Source of the DNA: Streptomyces sp. Q6
Lineage (GTDB): Bacteria; Actinomycetota; Actinomycetes; Streptomycetales; Streptomycetaceae
NCBI RefSeq assembly: GCF_036967205.1
Contig: NZ_CP146022.1
Span: 3,596,001 to 3,660,000, forward strand
Direction of reading: 5' to 3'
DNA: 64,000 nucleotides
Position numbers and translations under genes: made by a program. Below, one piece after another: positions 1 through 8,011 of the stretch (positions within the stretch are counted from its first letter, which is position 1; the number at the start of each line of letters is the position of its first letter). The notes under the pieces were generated by a model. That model did not search any database, was not told the DNA's origin, and saw only the letters and a list, made by a program, of their open reading frames with translations.

Positions 1-535
1 CGGGCCCGCCGCCGACTTCACGCTCGCCGAGGAGCACAAGGGCACCGAGCGGGCGATCCTCGACTCCGGGCTGCCGTACACGTTCCTGCGCAACGGCTGG
101 TACCACGAGAACTACACGCAGAACCTCGCTCCGGTCCTCGCCCACGGCGCCGTCGTCGCGAACGCCGGCGAGGGCCGTGTCGCCTCCGCCGCGCGCGCCG
201 ACTACGCCGCGGCCGCCGTCGCCGTCCTGACCGGCGAGGGCCACGAGGGCCGGGCGTACGAGCTGAGCGGCGACGACGCCTGGTCGCTCGCCGAGTACGC
301 CGCCGAGGTCGCCCGGCAGTCCGGCAAGGACGTCGTCTACCGCGCCGTCACGCCCGAGGAGAACCGCGAGGTGCTGATCGGCGCCGGACTGCCCGCCCCC
401 TTCGCCGACATCCTCGTCGGCGTCGACACCGCCATCGAGCAGGGCCTCCTCGCCCACCGCGACGGCGAACTGGCCCGGCTCATCGGCCGGCCGACCACCC
501 CGCTCGCGGACGCGATCGCCGAAGCGCTGAAGTAG
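1..535 (+). CDS. NmrA/QOR2-like NAD(P)-dependent oxidoreductase, 3' part
   Basis: The 5' end lies outside the window; reading in frame from base 2 gives about 177 C-terminal residues ending at the TAG at 533-535. The visible sequence (LPYTFLRNGWYHENY, then an ADYAAAAVAVL stretch and YELSGDDAWSLAEYA) is characteristic of the atypical short-chain dehydrogenase group that includes NmrA and quinone oxidoreductase QOR2. The Rossmann glycine motif would be in the missing N-terminus. Family members are usually about 285 residues, so roughly 60 percent is present. Likely role is NAD(P)H-dependent reduction of quinones or redox sensing; the substrate cannot be inferred. A hairpin follows the stop. Confidence 0.85.
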   Translation, partial: GPAADFTLAEEHKGTERAILDSGLPYTFLRNGWYHENYTQNLAPVLAHGAVVANAGEGRVASAARADYAAAAVAVLTGEGHEGRAYELSGDDAWSLAEYAAEVARQSGKDVVYRAVTPEENREVLIGAGLPAPFADILVGVDTAIEQGLLAHRDGELARLIGRPTTPLADAIAEALK

Positions 536-546
536 GCCGAAAGCCG

Positions 547-564
547 CCCGGGAGCAGTCCCGGG
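547..564 (+). terminator. Hairpin after the oxidoreductase gene
   Basis: Perfect 7-bp inverted repeat CCCGGGA / TCCCGGG with a 4-nt loop, starting 12 nt after the stop codon. There is no U-tract, as is usual for Streptomyces terminators. A second small palindrome (CCGTAT / ATACGG, 610-625) lies further on, ahead of rarD. Confidence 0.55.
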
Positions 565-702
565 GCGATCCTGGGGCGGTCCTGGGACAGGGCTCCTTCG
601 GCGTCAGGACCGTATGTCGATACGGGCATGACACGCACCGCCCCGCGGCGCTACCTTCGTCTGTGGCCGCCGCGGGGCTGCCGTGTGTCAGGAGGAGGGT
701 CC

Positions 703-1704
703 GTGCGGGACGCCGGGGCGGCAGAGGAAACAGCGGCGCAGAAGGCCAAGGACGGGCGGGTCGGACTCTTCAACGGGTTCGCCGCCTACGGCATGTGGGG
801 GCTCGTGCCCCTGTTCTGGCCGCTGCTCAGGCCCGCGGGATCCGTGGAGATCCTGGCCCACCGCATGGTGTGGTCGCTGGTCGTCGTGGGCGTCGCGCTG
901 CTCTTCGTACGCAAGTGGGGATGGGCGCGTGACCTGCTGCGCCAGCCCAGGCGGCTCGGGCTCGTGGCCGTCGCCGCCACCGTGATCACCGTCAACTGGG
1001 GCTTCTACATCTGGTCCGTGAACGCGGGCCATGTGGTCGAGGCGTCGCTCGGGTACTTCATCAATCCGCTCGTCTCCATCGCGCTCGGCGTGCTGCTGCT
1101 CGGGGAGCGGCTGCGGCCCGCGCAGTGGGTGGCCGTCGGGGTCGGGCTGCTCGCGGTGCTCGTGCTCGCCATCGGCTACGGGCAGCCGCCGTGGATCTCG
1201 CTGATCCTCGCCTTCTCCTTCGGCACGTACGGGCTCGTGAAGAAGAAGGTCAATCTGAGCGGCGTGGAGTCCCTCGCGGCCGAGACCGCCGTGCAGTTCC
1301 TGCCCGCGCTCGGGTACCTGGTGTGGCTGACCGTCCAGGGCAGTTCGACGTTCGCGACGGAGGGCGCCGGGCACGCGGCGCTGCTCGCGTCGACCGGGCT
1401 CGTCACGGCGATCCCGCTGGTGTGCTTCGGGGCGGCCGCGATCCGGGTGCCGCTGTCGACGCTGGGGCTGTTGCAGTACCTGGCGCCGGTGTTCCAGTTC
1501 GTGCTCGGGATCGTGTACTTCCACGAGGAGATGCCGGCCGAGCGGTGGGCCGGGTTCGGGCTCGTGTGGGTGGCGTTGGTGGTTCTCACGTGGGACGCCC
1601 TGCGCTCCTCCCGGGCCGGGCGGATCGCGCTGGCCCGCGCCGCCGCGGACGCGGCCGCGCAGGGCGAGGGCGACGTCTCGCCGCGGCCGACCACCGCCGT
1701 GTGA
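703..1704 (+). CDS. rarD: RarD/EamA-family (DMT) permease
   Basis: A 333-residue polytopic membrane protein of the drug/metabolite transporter superfamily. The sequence GLFNGFAAYGMWGLVPLFW near residue 17 and the following EILAHRMVWSL are typical of the RarD/chloramphenicol-sensitivity family, and about ten hydrophobic segments are readable. The start is the GTG at 703 because a strong GGAGGAGG ribosome site lies at 691-698; an in-frame ATG at 628 would add an arginine-rich leader with no such site. Substrate is unknown for most members. The gene stands alone, followed by a VOC gene about 110 bp downstream on the same strand. Confidence 0.9.
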   Translation: MRDAGAAEETAAQKAKDGRVGLFNGFAAYGMWGLVPLFWPLLRPAGSVEILAHRMVWSLVVVGVALLFVRKWGWARDLLRQPRRLGLVAVAATVITVNWGFYIWSVNAGHVVEASLGYFINPLVSIALGVLLLGERLRPAQWVAVGVGLLAVLVLAIGYGQPPWISLILAFSFGTYGLVKKKVNLSGVESLAAETAVQFLPALGYLVWLTVQGSSTFATEGAGHAALLASTGLVTAIPLVCFGAAAIRVPLSTLGLLQYLAPVFQFVLGIVYFHEEMPAERWAGFGLVWVALVVLTWDALRSSRAGRIALARAAADAAAQGEGDVSPRPTTAV

Positions 1705-1812
1705 CCCTCCGGGCGCGCCGTCGACGCCCGAAGGTCCCGCGGCCGGGGGCCTGGCGCACCGGAGCGGGGAGCGTGCGGGGCGATTGTCAGTGGTGTCCGG
1801 TTCACTGAACGC

Positions 1813-2262
1813 ATGACCTTTCATTGGAAGCTCGTGGTGGACAGTGCCGATCCGCACGCGCAGGCCGAGTTCTGGTCCGCCGCCCTCGAGTACGAGGTGG
1901 AGGACAACGCCGCGCTGATCGAGCGGCTGCTGGGATTCGGGGCGCTGAGCGAGGACGAGACCGTGGAGTTCCGGGGGCGTAGGGCCTTCCGGGACCTCAT
2001 CGCCGTACGGCATCCCGAGGACCCGGTGGAGGAGGGGACGGGGACCGGGCAGGGGCGGCGGATCCTGTTCCAGCGGGTGCCGGAGGCGAAGGCCGGCAAG
2101 AACCGGCTGCACATCGACGTCCACGTCGGCCCGGAGCGGCGGGAGGCCGCGGTCGAGCGGCTGACCGGGCTCGGCGCCCGGGTCCTCGACGAGGTGAAGG
2201 CGCAGGGCGGGGAGTGGGTGGTGATGGCCGACCCCGAGGGGAACGAGTTCTGTCTTCAGTGA
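1813..2262 (+). CDS. VOC (glyoxalase/bleomycin-resistance fold) family protein
   Basis: A 149-residue single-domain protein. The N-terminal strand MTFHWKLVVDSADPHAQAEF, the central KNRLHIDVHVG segment (metal-ligand-like His on a beta strand) and the C-terminal MADPEGNEFCLQ ending are hallmarks of the vicinal oxygen chelate fold as found in actinobacterial glyoxalase-like proteins. Such proteins may be metal-dependent isomerases, dioxygenases or ligand-sequestering resistance proteins; nothing here decides which. It follows rarD on the same strand with a gap of about 108 bp and could be a separate transcription unit. Confidence 0.88.
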   Translation: MTFHWKLVVDSADPHAQAEFWSAALEYEVEDNAALIERLLGFGALSEDETVEFRGRRAFRDLIAVRHPEDPVEEGTGTGQGRRILFQRVPEAKAGKNRLHIDVHVGPERREAAVERLTGLGARVLDEVKAQGGEWVVMADPEGNEFCLQ

Positions 2263-2323
2263 GCCGGAACCTCCGGCACCGGGGGATGCTCGGCACACGG
2301 CTGCGTGTGAGGGGGCACGGCGT

Positions 2324-2560
2324 ATGACGGGGACGCGGGGCGTGCGGGATGTCGTGGCGTGCGGGTGCGGCGAGGAGAACCTTCCCTGGCTGCTGGCCCG
2401 GTTCGGGGCATGGGGCGCGGCGCTCCTGGTGCTCGGGTTCCTCTTCCTGCTCGTCGCGCTGACCGCGCTGACCTGGGTGGTGGTCCGGCTCACCCGGGGG
2501 CGGGGCGAGCGGGAGGCGCCGGACGCCGGGCTGGGGATCCTGGACCGTTCCGAGGAGTGA
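2324..2560 (+). CDS. Small single-span membrane protein, function unknown
   Basis: A 78-residue frame starting at an ATG. An N-terminal segment containing a Cys-x-Cys (ACGCG) is followed by a single strong hydrophobic stretch of about 25 residues (roughly 30-55), then a basic then acidic C-terminal tail. No family is recognised. Codon use is typical of the surrounding genes and the frame is not overlapped by a better candidate, which supports coding. It lies between the VOC gene and the regulated FMN reductase. Confidence 0.6.
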   Translation: MTGTRGVRDVVACGCGEENLPWLLARFGAWGAALLVLGFLFLLVALTALTWVVVRLTRGRGEREAPDAGLGILDRSEE

Positions 2561-2614
2561 GCGCGGCGGGCCGGCACGCGTCCCGACGAGGGGGTTCCCG
2601 GTTGCCCTTCCCCT

Positions 2615-2653
2615 ACTTACTTGCGCATGCATATACTGCACGCGCAAGTAAGT
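2615..2653 (+). promoter_or_regulatory. Palindromic operator overlapping the FMN-reductase promoter
   Basis: Perfect 12-bp inverted repeat ACTTACTTGCGC (2615-2626) and GCGCAAGTAAGT (2642-2653) around a 15-bp centre that contains TATACT (2632-2637), a good -10 hexamer. The repeat ends about 28 bp before the ATG at 2682. Placement of the -10 inside the palindrome argues for repression by a dimeric regulator; this layout is common for HxlR- or MarR-type repressors of flavin reductases. No such regulator is encoded beside it, so the regulator would act in trans. Confidence 0.7.
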
Positions 2654-2681
2654 GAGCCCGCGTACCTGCCTTGGGGGAACC

Positions 2682-3299
2682 ATGACCACCCGCGATTTCC
2701 TGTTCGTGCTCGGCAGCAGCCGTCCCGACGGCAACTCCGAGATCCTCGCCCGCCGGGCCGCCGAGCAGCTCCCGGCCGGCACCCGGCAGCGCTGGATCGA
2801 CCTGGCCGCGCACCCGCTGCCCGACTTCGAGGACCTGCGCCACGACAGCGACCACACCCGCCCCGAGGGCGACGACGTGGCGCTGCTGCTCGACGCGACG
2901 CTCGCGGCCACCGACATCGTCATCGTGTCGCCGCTGTACTGGTACGCGGTCTCCGCCTCCACCAAGCGCTATCTGGACCACTGGTCGGGCTGGCTGCGCA
3001 CGCCGGGCATCGACTTCAAGGCGACCCTCGCCGGGCGCACCCTGTGGGGCGTCACCGCGCTCGCGCACGAGGAGTCCGAGGTCGCCGACCCGCTGATCGG
3101 CACGCTGAACAACTCGGCCGCGTACATGGGCATGCGCTTCGGCGGCGTCCTGCTCGGCAACGGCAGCAAGCCCGGCGACGTGCTGAAGGACGAGGCGGCG
3201 CTCGTCCGGGCCAAGACGTTCTTCGCGCGGCAGGCGCCGCTCGCCGCGTTCCCCACGGCGAGCGTCTACGCGCAGGCGCCGTTCGCCCTCACGCCGTGA
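2682..3299 (+). CDS. NADPH-dependent FMN reductase / flavodoxin-like NAD(P)H oxidoreductase
   Basis: A 205-residue flavodoxin-fold protein. The phosphate-binding loop FVLGSSRPDGNSEILARR sits directly after the first strand, and VIVSPLYWYAVSASTKRYLD is the typical second flavin-contact segment of NAD(P)H:FMN/quinone reductases. The ATG at 2682 is chosen because GGGGGAA lies 5-9 bp upstream; the in-frame GTG at 2652 falls inside the operator arm. Probable role is two-electron reduction of quinones, azo or nitro compounds or supply of reduced FMN. The palindromic promoter suggests inducible expression. Confidence 0.88.
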   Translation: MTTRDFLFVLGSSRPDGNSEILARRAAEQLPAGTRQRWIDLAAHPLPDFEDLRHDSDHTRPEGDDVALLLDATLAATDIVIVSPLYWYAVSASTKRYLDHWSGWLRTPGIDFKATLAGRTLWGVTALAHEESEVADPLIGTLNNSAAYMGMRFGGVLLGNGSKPGDVLKDEAALVRAKTFFARQAPLAAFPTASVYAQAPFALTP

Positions 3300-3343
3300 C
3301 GGCGGTCACGGCAGGCCGGGCCCATCCCGTGCGGGCCGTCACG
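3294..3343. terminator. Possible bidirectional terminator between convergent genes
   Basis: Arms CGTGACGGC (3295-3303) and GCCGTCACG (3335-3343) can pair, with GC-rich sequence in the roughly 31-nt loop that can itself pair. It sits between the convergent FMN reductase and ABC permease and overlaps both 3' ends. Confidence 0.35.
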
Positions 3344-4238
3344 CCGTGATGTCCTTCGCCGTGAAGCGGGCCCAGGCCGCCGAGCCGAAGACCGCCGCGT
3401 ACAGGGCCTGTAGTTCGAGGTTCTTGACCAGGTCGTCCCAGTAGACCGGCTCGCGCATCAGGTCGGCGAAGGACAGCCAGTGGTGCGAGAAGAAGTACGG
3501 CTGGAGCGCGTGCAGCTGCGGGATCTGGTCGAGGATCTGGACGGTGATCAGCAGGCCCACGGTGGTCGCCATCGCGGCGATGCCGCTGTTGGTCAGCGTC
3601 GAGACGAACAGGCCGAGCGCGGCGATCCCGATCAGGGACGCCGCCACCACGAGCGCGATCAGGAAGGCCCGCCACAGGCCCTCGCCGAAACCGATCCGGG
3701 TCCCGGAGATGGTGACGACGTCGCCGAGCGGGAACAGGATCGCGCCGGTGGCCAGCGCGGAGACCGCGACCACGAGCGTCGCCACGAGGCAGAACGTCAT
3801 CGTCGTCGCGTACTTGGTGAGCAGGAGGCGGGTACGCCCCGCCGGGGCGACCAGGAGGTAGCGCAGCGTTCCCGCGTTCGCCTCGCCCGCCACCGCGTCG
3901 CCCGCGATGACGCCGACGGCCATGGGGAGGAAGAACGGGAGCGTCGCGGCGAGCGACGTGAACACCAGGAACAGGCCGTTGTTGGTGATCTGCGCGATGA
4001 ACGCGGGGCCGCCGCCCTCGGGCCCGCCCCCGCCGAGCGTCGAACCGTCGCTCGTCTCGATCTTCACGGCGACCCCGATCAGGATCGGGACGCCGGTCAG
4101 GACCGCGAGCAGCGCCAGCGTGCGCCAGCGGCGGAAGGTCATGGTCAGCTCGCTGCGGAACAGGCCGAGGGTCCACAGCGGGCTCGGCCGCGCGCTCGGG
4201 CCCGGACGCGGCGCGGTCCGCGCTTCAGCCTGCGACAT
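3339..4238 (-). CDS. ABC-2 type transporter permease
   Basis: A 299-residue integral membrane protein with an N-terminal segment (about 1-60) ending in the first span (LALLAVLTGVPILIGVAVKI), a long outside loop rich in Gly/Pro, and a run of further hydrophobic spans (FLPMAVGVIAGDAVAGEANAGT is the typical ABC-2 amphipathic/gating segment). Its start overlaps the 3' end of the ATPase gene by 14 bp, so the pair is translationally coupled. It would form the membrane half of a dimeric exporter of unknown substrate. Confidence 0.9.
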   Translation of the reverse strand: MSQAEARTAPRPGPSARPSPLWTLGLFRSELTMTFRRWRTLALLAVLTGVPILIGVAVKIETSDGSTLGGGGPEGGGPAFIAQITNNGLFLVFTSLAATLPFFLPMAVGVIAGDAVAGEANAGTLRYLLVAPAGRTRLLLTKYATTMTFCLVATLVVAVSALATGAILFPLGDVVTISGTRIGFGEGLWRAFLIALVVAASLIGIAALGLFVSTLTNSGIAAMATTVGLLITVQILDQIPQLHALQPYFFSHHWLSFADLMREPVYWDDLVKNLELQALYAAVFGSAAWARFTAKDITA

Positions 4239-5163
4239 CGAAGCCCTCCCCGGTCAGCGCGACGAACGCGTCCTCCAGGGACGCCCGCTCGACGCCGAAG
4301 CCGCGCACCCGTACGCCCGCCGTGACCAGGGCCGTGTTCAGATCCGCCAACTCGGTCCCCGGCGGCGGCGGTTCGGCGACGACGGCGTCGTCCGACGTCT
4401 CGGTGATGGTGATGCCGTGCTCCTTCAGGACGCGGGCCGCGTCGGCCGGGTCGGGGGTCGTGACCACGAGCTTTCCCCGGGCGCCCGCGGCCAGTTCGGC
4501 GACCGGGCCCTGGGTGATCAGCCGGCCCTGCGCCATCACGGCGACGTGCGTGCAGACCTGCTCGATCTCGTCGAGGAGGTGCGAGGAGAGGAAGACGGTG
4601 GTGCCGTCCGTCGCCAACTCCCGTACCAGGGTCCTGATCTCGCGCATGCCCTGCGGGTCGAGGCCGTTGGTCGGTTCGTCCAGGACGAGCAGGCGGCGCG
4701 GCTGGAGCAGGGCGGCCGCGAGCCCGAGGCGCTGCTTCATGCCGAGCGAGTACGCCTTCGCCTTCTTCGCCGCGGCGGCCGTCAGACCCACCCGGTCCAG
4801 GGCCGCCCCGACCCGGGCCCTGCGGGTGCGCGGGTCGGCGGTCGGGTCGGCGGAGTCGACGCGCACCAGGTTGTCGCGCCCGGACAGGAACCCGTACAGG
4901 GCCGGGCCCTCGATGAGCGCGCCCACGTGCGGCAGGACGGTCCGGGCGCCGCGGGGCATCGGGCGGCCGAGGACCTGGGCGGTGCCCGCGGTCGGCTCGA
5001 TCAGGCCCATGAGCATGCGGATGGTGGTGGTCTTGCCCGATCCGTTCGGCCCGAGGAAGCCGAAGACCGCCCCCTCGGGGACGGTGAGGCTCAGCCGGTC
5101 GACGGCCGGTCGGCCACCGCGGTACCGCTTGGTGAGATCTCTCGTCTCGATGGCCGGCGCCAT
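4225..5163 (-). CDS. ABC transporter ATP-binding protein (exporter class)
   Basis: A 312-residue ATPase. Walker A GFLGPNGSGKTT lies near residue 35, signature YSLGMKQRLGLA near residue 145, and Walker B RLLVLDEPTNGLDPQG follows. The C-terminal ~80 residues resemble the DUF4162-like tail of drug/antibiotic exporters (ends SLEDAFVALTGEG). The ATG at 5163 is preferred because GGGGAGGGG precedes it; upstream in-frame codons would extend into a hairpin. Forms a two-gene unit with the downstream permease. Substrate unknown. Confidence 0.92.
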   Translation of the reverse strand: MAPAIETRDLTKRYRGGRPAVDRLSLTVPEGAVFGFLGPNGSGKTTTIRMLMGLIEPTAGTAQVLGRPMPRGARTVLPHVGALIEGPALYGFLSGRDNLVRVDSADPTADPRTRRARVGAALDRVGLTAAAAKKAKAYSLGMKQRLGLAAALLQPRRLLVLDEPTNGLDPQGMREIRTLVRELATDGTTVFLSSHLLDEIEQVCTHVAVMAQGRLITQGPVAELAAGARGKLVVTTPDPADAARVLKEHGITITETSDDAVVAEPPPPGTELADLNTALVTAGVRVRGFGVERASLEDAFVALTGEGFDVAG

Positions 5164-5190
5164 GCCCCTCCCCAGTACTGGTTCCCGTAC

Positions 5191-5225
5191 GGGGTGAGGG
5201 GCGGTGCGCACCGCCCCCTCACCCC
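5191..5225 (-). terminator. Long hairpin between the LolA-like gene and the ABC operon
   Basis: Two 17-18 nt arms (5191-5207 and 5208-5225) are perfectly complementary apart from one bulged C, centred on GTGCGCAC. It begins 17 nt after the LolA-like stop and ends 27 bp before the ABC ATPase start, so it can terminate or attenuate read-through from the upstream gene. Confidence 0.75.
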
Positions 5226-5241
5226 GTCGTCCTCCGTGCGG

Positions 5242-6510
5242 TCAGCCCGCGTCGGCCGCCTTCACCAGAGCGTCCTTGGTGACCGCTCCGGCGTACGCCT
5301 TCCCGTCCTCGGTGATCAGTACGTTCACGAGGCGGGTCGAGTACACGGTGCCCGAGCCGAACTCGCCCTTGACCTGGTCGCCCAGGGAGGACAGGAACTT
5401 CTGTGCGTCGGCCGGCACGTCGGCGGAGCCGGACCCGGCGCCGGAGGCGAGGCCGCCCGCCTCCTTCGGCAGCTTCAGCTCGGCGATGGAGGTCCAGCCC
5501 TCGCCGATCACCTTCAGCCCGTCGAGGCCGCCCGTGCCGTCGAGCTCGGCACCCTTGGGGGCCTTGGGGGCGTTCGGGAGCGCCTTGCCGCCGTCCTGCG
5601 CCGACAGCTCGTCGGCCTCGGTGACCTTCGTGCCCTTCGACGGCTTGAAGTCGAAGGTGGACGCCGCGGGCTTGCCGAAGTCGACGCTGGTGAAGCCGGC
5701 GTCGATGACGGCCGCGCCGCCGCTCGCCGGGGTCAGCGTGAACTTCAGCGGCGTCCCGGTCTTCGCGTCCACGGAGACCGTGATCGCGCCGACCGTGGAA
5801 CCGGACTGCTTGGGCTTGATCTGGAGCCGGTACGCGTCGCGGCCCGCGATCTGCGCGGTGCCGTCGACGGTGATCGACGTGGTGTCGCCGGACGCCTTGA
5901 GGACCTCGTCGGCGAGCTCCCCGGGCGTGGCTGGGACCTCGGCCGACCGCTCCTTCCTCGCGTCCTTGTCCGCGCCCTTCCCGGTGTCCTTCGCGTGGTA
6001 CGCCTGGTCCGACTTGCTGTCGTAGGCCCAGAGGTCGTCGCCGTTGTGGATCACGCTGTACTCGGACGCGTCGTCCAGGATCGACAGCTTCTGCCTGTTC
6101 TCGCCGTCCGCCGCGACGCGCAGCGTGTGCGTGCCGGAGGCGAGCTCGGTGAGCTTCGACTTCGGGTCGGCGGTCGAACCGCCGTCCTCGCCCCCGCCGG
6201 CCCCGCCGCCCAGGAGGCCGCCGGCGGCGCCGCCGCCGAGCGAGGGCAGGCCCAGGTCCGTGTGGATCTTGACGGTGCCGGACAGCTGCTGGGTGTCCGA
6301 CGCGGCGATCTTCTCGATGAGTTCCTGGGCGGTGACCTTCGGCAGATCCGGGTCACCGGAGTCCGCGAGCGCCGGGACGAGCCCGATCGTCGCCGCGGCC
6401 ACCCCCAGTACGGCCACGGGGACCGCGTACCGGGCGGCCTTGCGACGCCCGGCGCCCTGCCCCGCGCCCTGGTCCTGGCTCTGGCTGTCTTCGGATGCGT
6501 ACGGTGCCAT
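5242..6510 (-). CDS. LolA/DUF2092-like membrane-anchored protein
   Basis: A 422-residue protein with a Gln/Gly-rich cytoplasmic N-terminus, one hydrophobic segment at about residues 27-49 (uncleaved anchor or signal peptide), then an extracytoplasmic region beginning DPDLPKVTAQELIEKIAASD. That region resembles the lipoprotein-carrier/RseB-like beta fold annotated as LolA or DUF2092 in actinobacteria. A Gly-rich insertion is at about 95-115. A strong GGAGGT ribosome site precedes the ATG. The ABC exporter genes follow on the same strand beyond a hairpin. A role in lipoprotein or envelope-stress handling is inference only. Confidence 0.8.
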   Translation of the reverse strand: MAPYASEDSQSQDQGAGQGAGRRKAARYAVPVAVLGVAAATIGLVPALADSGDPDLPKVTAQELIEKIAASDTQQLSGTVKIHTDLGLPSLGGGAAGGLLGGGAGGGEDGGSTADPKSKLTELASGTHTLRVAADGENRQKLSILDDASEYSVIHNGDDLWAYDSKSDQAYHAKDTGKGADKDARKERSAEVPATPGELADEVLKASGDTTSITVDGTAQIAGRDAYRLQIKPKQSGSTVGAITVSVDAKTGTPLKFTLTPASGGAAVIDAGFTSVDFGKPAASTFDFKPSKGTKVTEADELSAQDGGKALPNAPKAPKGAELDGTGGLDGLKVIGEGWTSIAELKLPKEAGGLASGAGSGSADVPADAQKFLSSLGDQVKGEFGSGTVYSTRLVNVLITEDGKAYAGAVTKDALVKAADAG

Positions 6511-6609
6511 GTCTGTTGCCCTACCTCCGTGTTCGGCGGCGGCTTACCGTCCTGTGCACTCGTCCCTGCGTTGGCGTGCGTCCACCCCAAGCCGCCATTC
6601 TCACCCGAA

Positions 6610-6641
6610 TTGGTCAGGAGTGGTGTTCACCATCTGACCAA
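6610..6641. promoter_or_regulatory. 32-bp perfect-armed palindrome upstream of the LolA-like gene
   Basis: Outer arms TTGGTCAG (6610-6617) and CTGACCAA (6634-6641) enclose inner arms TGGTG (6621-6625) and CACCA (6628-6632). Its centre is about 115 bp upstream of the LolA-like ATG and about 150 bp downstream of the polyprenyl synthase stop. TGGTC/GACCA half-sites are typical of GntR-family operators, but spacing differs from known ones. Confidence 0.55.
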
Positions 6642-6745
6642 ACCGGCCACCACGAAGCGTCAGACCGCGGGATCAACTCCGTGTACACCTACGGGATGAC
6701 AGAACGGGCCGGGGTCTCCCCCGACCCGTAGGGGACCGTGCCGGA

Positions 6746-6792
6746 CCGGCCACGAAGGGCCGGAAAGCACCGGGTCTCAGCCGGCCCGGTGC
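6746..6792 (-). terminator. Terminator of the polyprenyl synthase gene
   Basis: Two stems: GCACCGGG / CCCGGTGC (6767-6774 and 6785-6792), which overlaps the stop codon, and CCGGCC / GGCCGG with a 6-nt loop (6746-6763) just downstream. The second is the better terminator candidate. Confidence 0.55.
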
Positions 6793-7787
6793 ACGACCGC
6801 GTCGCAGAGCTCCACCAGCGCCGACTTCGCCTCGCACTCCGGGAGCGGGGCGAGGGCGGCGCGCGCCTCCTCGGCGTAGCGCACGGTGTCCCGGCGGGCC
6901 TGGTCCAGGGCCGGGTGGGTGCGCAGCCGGGAGATGGCCTCGGCGAGCCGCTCGTCGTCCGCGAGGTCGGAGTCGAGGAGGTCGACGAGTTCCTTGTCCT
7001 CGGGCAGGCCGAGCAGCTCGGCGCGCTCGCGCAGGCGCAGCACCGGCAGCGTGGGGATGCCCTCGCGCAGGTCCGTGCCCGGGGTCTTGCCGGACTCGCG
7101 GGAGTCGGAGGCGATGTCGAGGACGTCGTCGGCGAGCTGGAAGGCGACGCCGAGCCGCTCCCCGTACTGGGTCAGGACGTCGACGACCGTCTCGTCGGCG
7201 CCGGACATCATGGCGCCGAAGCGGCACGCCACGGCGATCAGCGAGCCGGTCTTGCCGCCGAGCACGTCCAGGTAGTGGTCGACCGGGTCGCGCCCGTCGG
7301 CGGGGCCCGCGGTCTCCAGGATCTGGCCGGTGACGAGGCGCTCGAACGCCTCGGCCTGGATGCGCACCGCGTCGGGGCCGAGGTCGGCCAGGATGTGCGA
7401 GGCGCGGGCGAAGAGGAAGTCGCCGGTCAGGACGGCGACGGAGTTGCCCCAGCGCTGGTTGGCGCTCGGTACCCCGCGGCGCACGTCCGCCTCGTCCATC
7501 ACGTCGTCGTGGTACAGCGTGGCGAGGTGGGTGAGCTCGACGACGACGGCCGAGGGCACGATGCCCGGCGCGTACGGATCGCCGAACTGTGCGGCGAGCG
7601 TCACAAGAAGCGGCCTGAAGCGCTTGCCCCCGGCGCGCACCAGATGCTGGGCGGCCTCGGTGATGAAGGGCACCTCGCTCTTGGTGGCTTCGAGCAGTCC
7701 CTCCTCGACAGCCGCCAACCCGGCCTGGACATCGGCTTCGAGAGCCTGGTCCCGCACGCTAAGACCGAAAGTCCCGACGACGGTCAC
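6777..7787 (-). CDS. Polyprenyl diphosphate synthase (menaquinone side chain)
   Basis: A 336-residue all-helical trans-prenyltransferase. The first Asp-rich motif is DDVMD in LATLYHDDVMDEADVRRG and the second is DDVLD in AFQLADDVLDIASD. GGKRFRPLL and KTGSLIAVACRFGA are the other conserved family blocks. It condenses isopentenyl diphosphate with an allylic primer to make the long-chain precursor of menaquinone. Start is GTG at 7787 preceded by AGGAGA. Placement within about 50 kb of nuo, mqnA, mqnC and menG supports a quinone role; exact chain length cannot be read from sequence. Confidence 0.92.
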   Translation of the reverse strand: MTVVGTFGLSVRDQALEADVQAGLAAVEEGLLEATKSEVPFITEAAQHLVRAGGKRFRPLLVTLAAQFGDPYAPGIVPSAVVVELTHLATLYHDDVMDEADVRRGVPSANQRWGNSVAVLTGDFLFARASHILADLGPDAVRIQAEAFERLVTGQILETAGPADGRDPVDHYLDVLGGKTGSLIAVACRFGAMMSGADETVVDVLTQYGERLGVAFQLADDVLDIASDSRESGKTPGTDLREGIPTLPVLRLRERAELLGLPEDKELVDLLDSDLADDERLAEAISRLRTHPALDQARRDTVRYAEEARAALAPLPECEAKSALVELCDAVVHRAG

Positions 7788-8011
7788 GAGAGGTTCTCCT
7801 GTCTGCTGACGATCACGACGCTCACATGGCGAACTCGGTCGATCATTTGGTCGATGACACGGTTTGTCGATGTGTCGTTGCCATCACTCAAGTCAGCGTA
7901 TCCGGTCCTGTTTCGATCACAGGTGGCGCCTGCCCGGTCACCCCAGCCCGGGCGGCCTCCGGACACCCCCGGTATGTTCGTGATCAGCCAATACGACCGG
8001 GAGTACCCACT

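Noticed and set aside
688-2577. Very long open frames antisense to real genes, for example 688-2577 minus, 7784-11497 minus and 8323-11457 plus
   Set aside because: They run opposite to or out of phase with well-conserved genes, are Arg/Gly/Ala/Pro-rich, and arise from the high GC of third codon positions.
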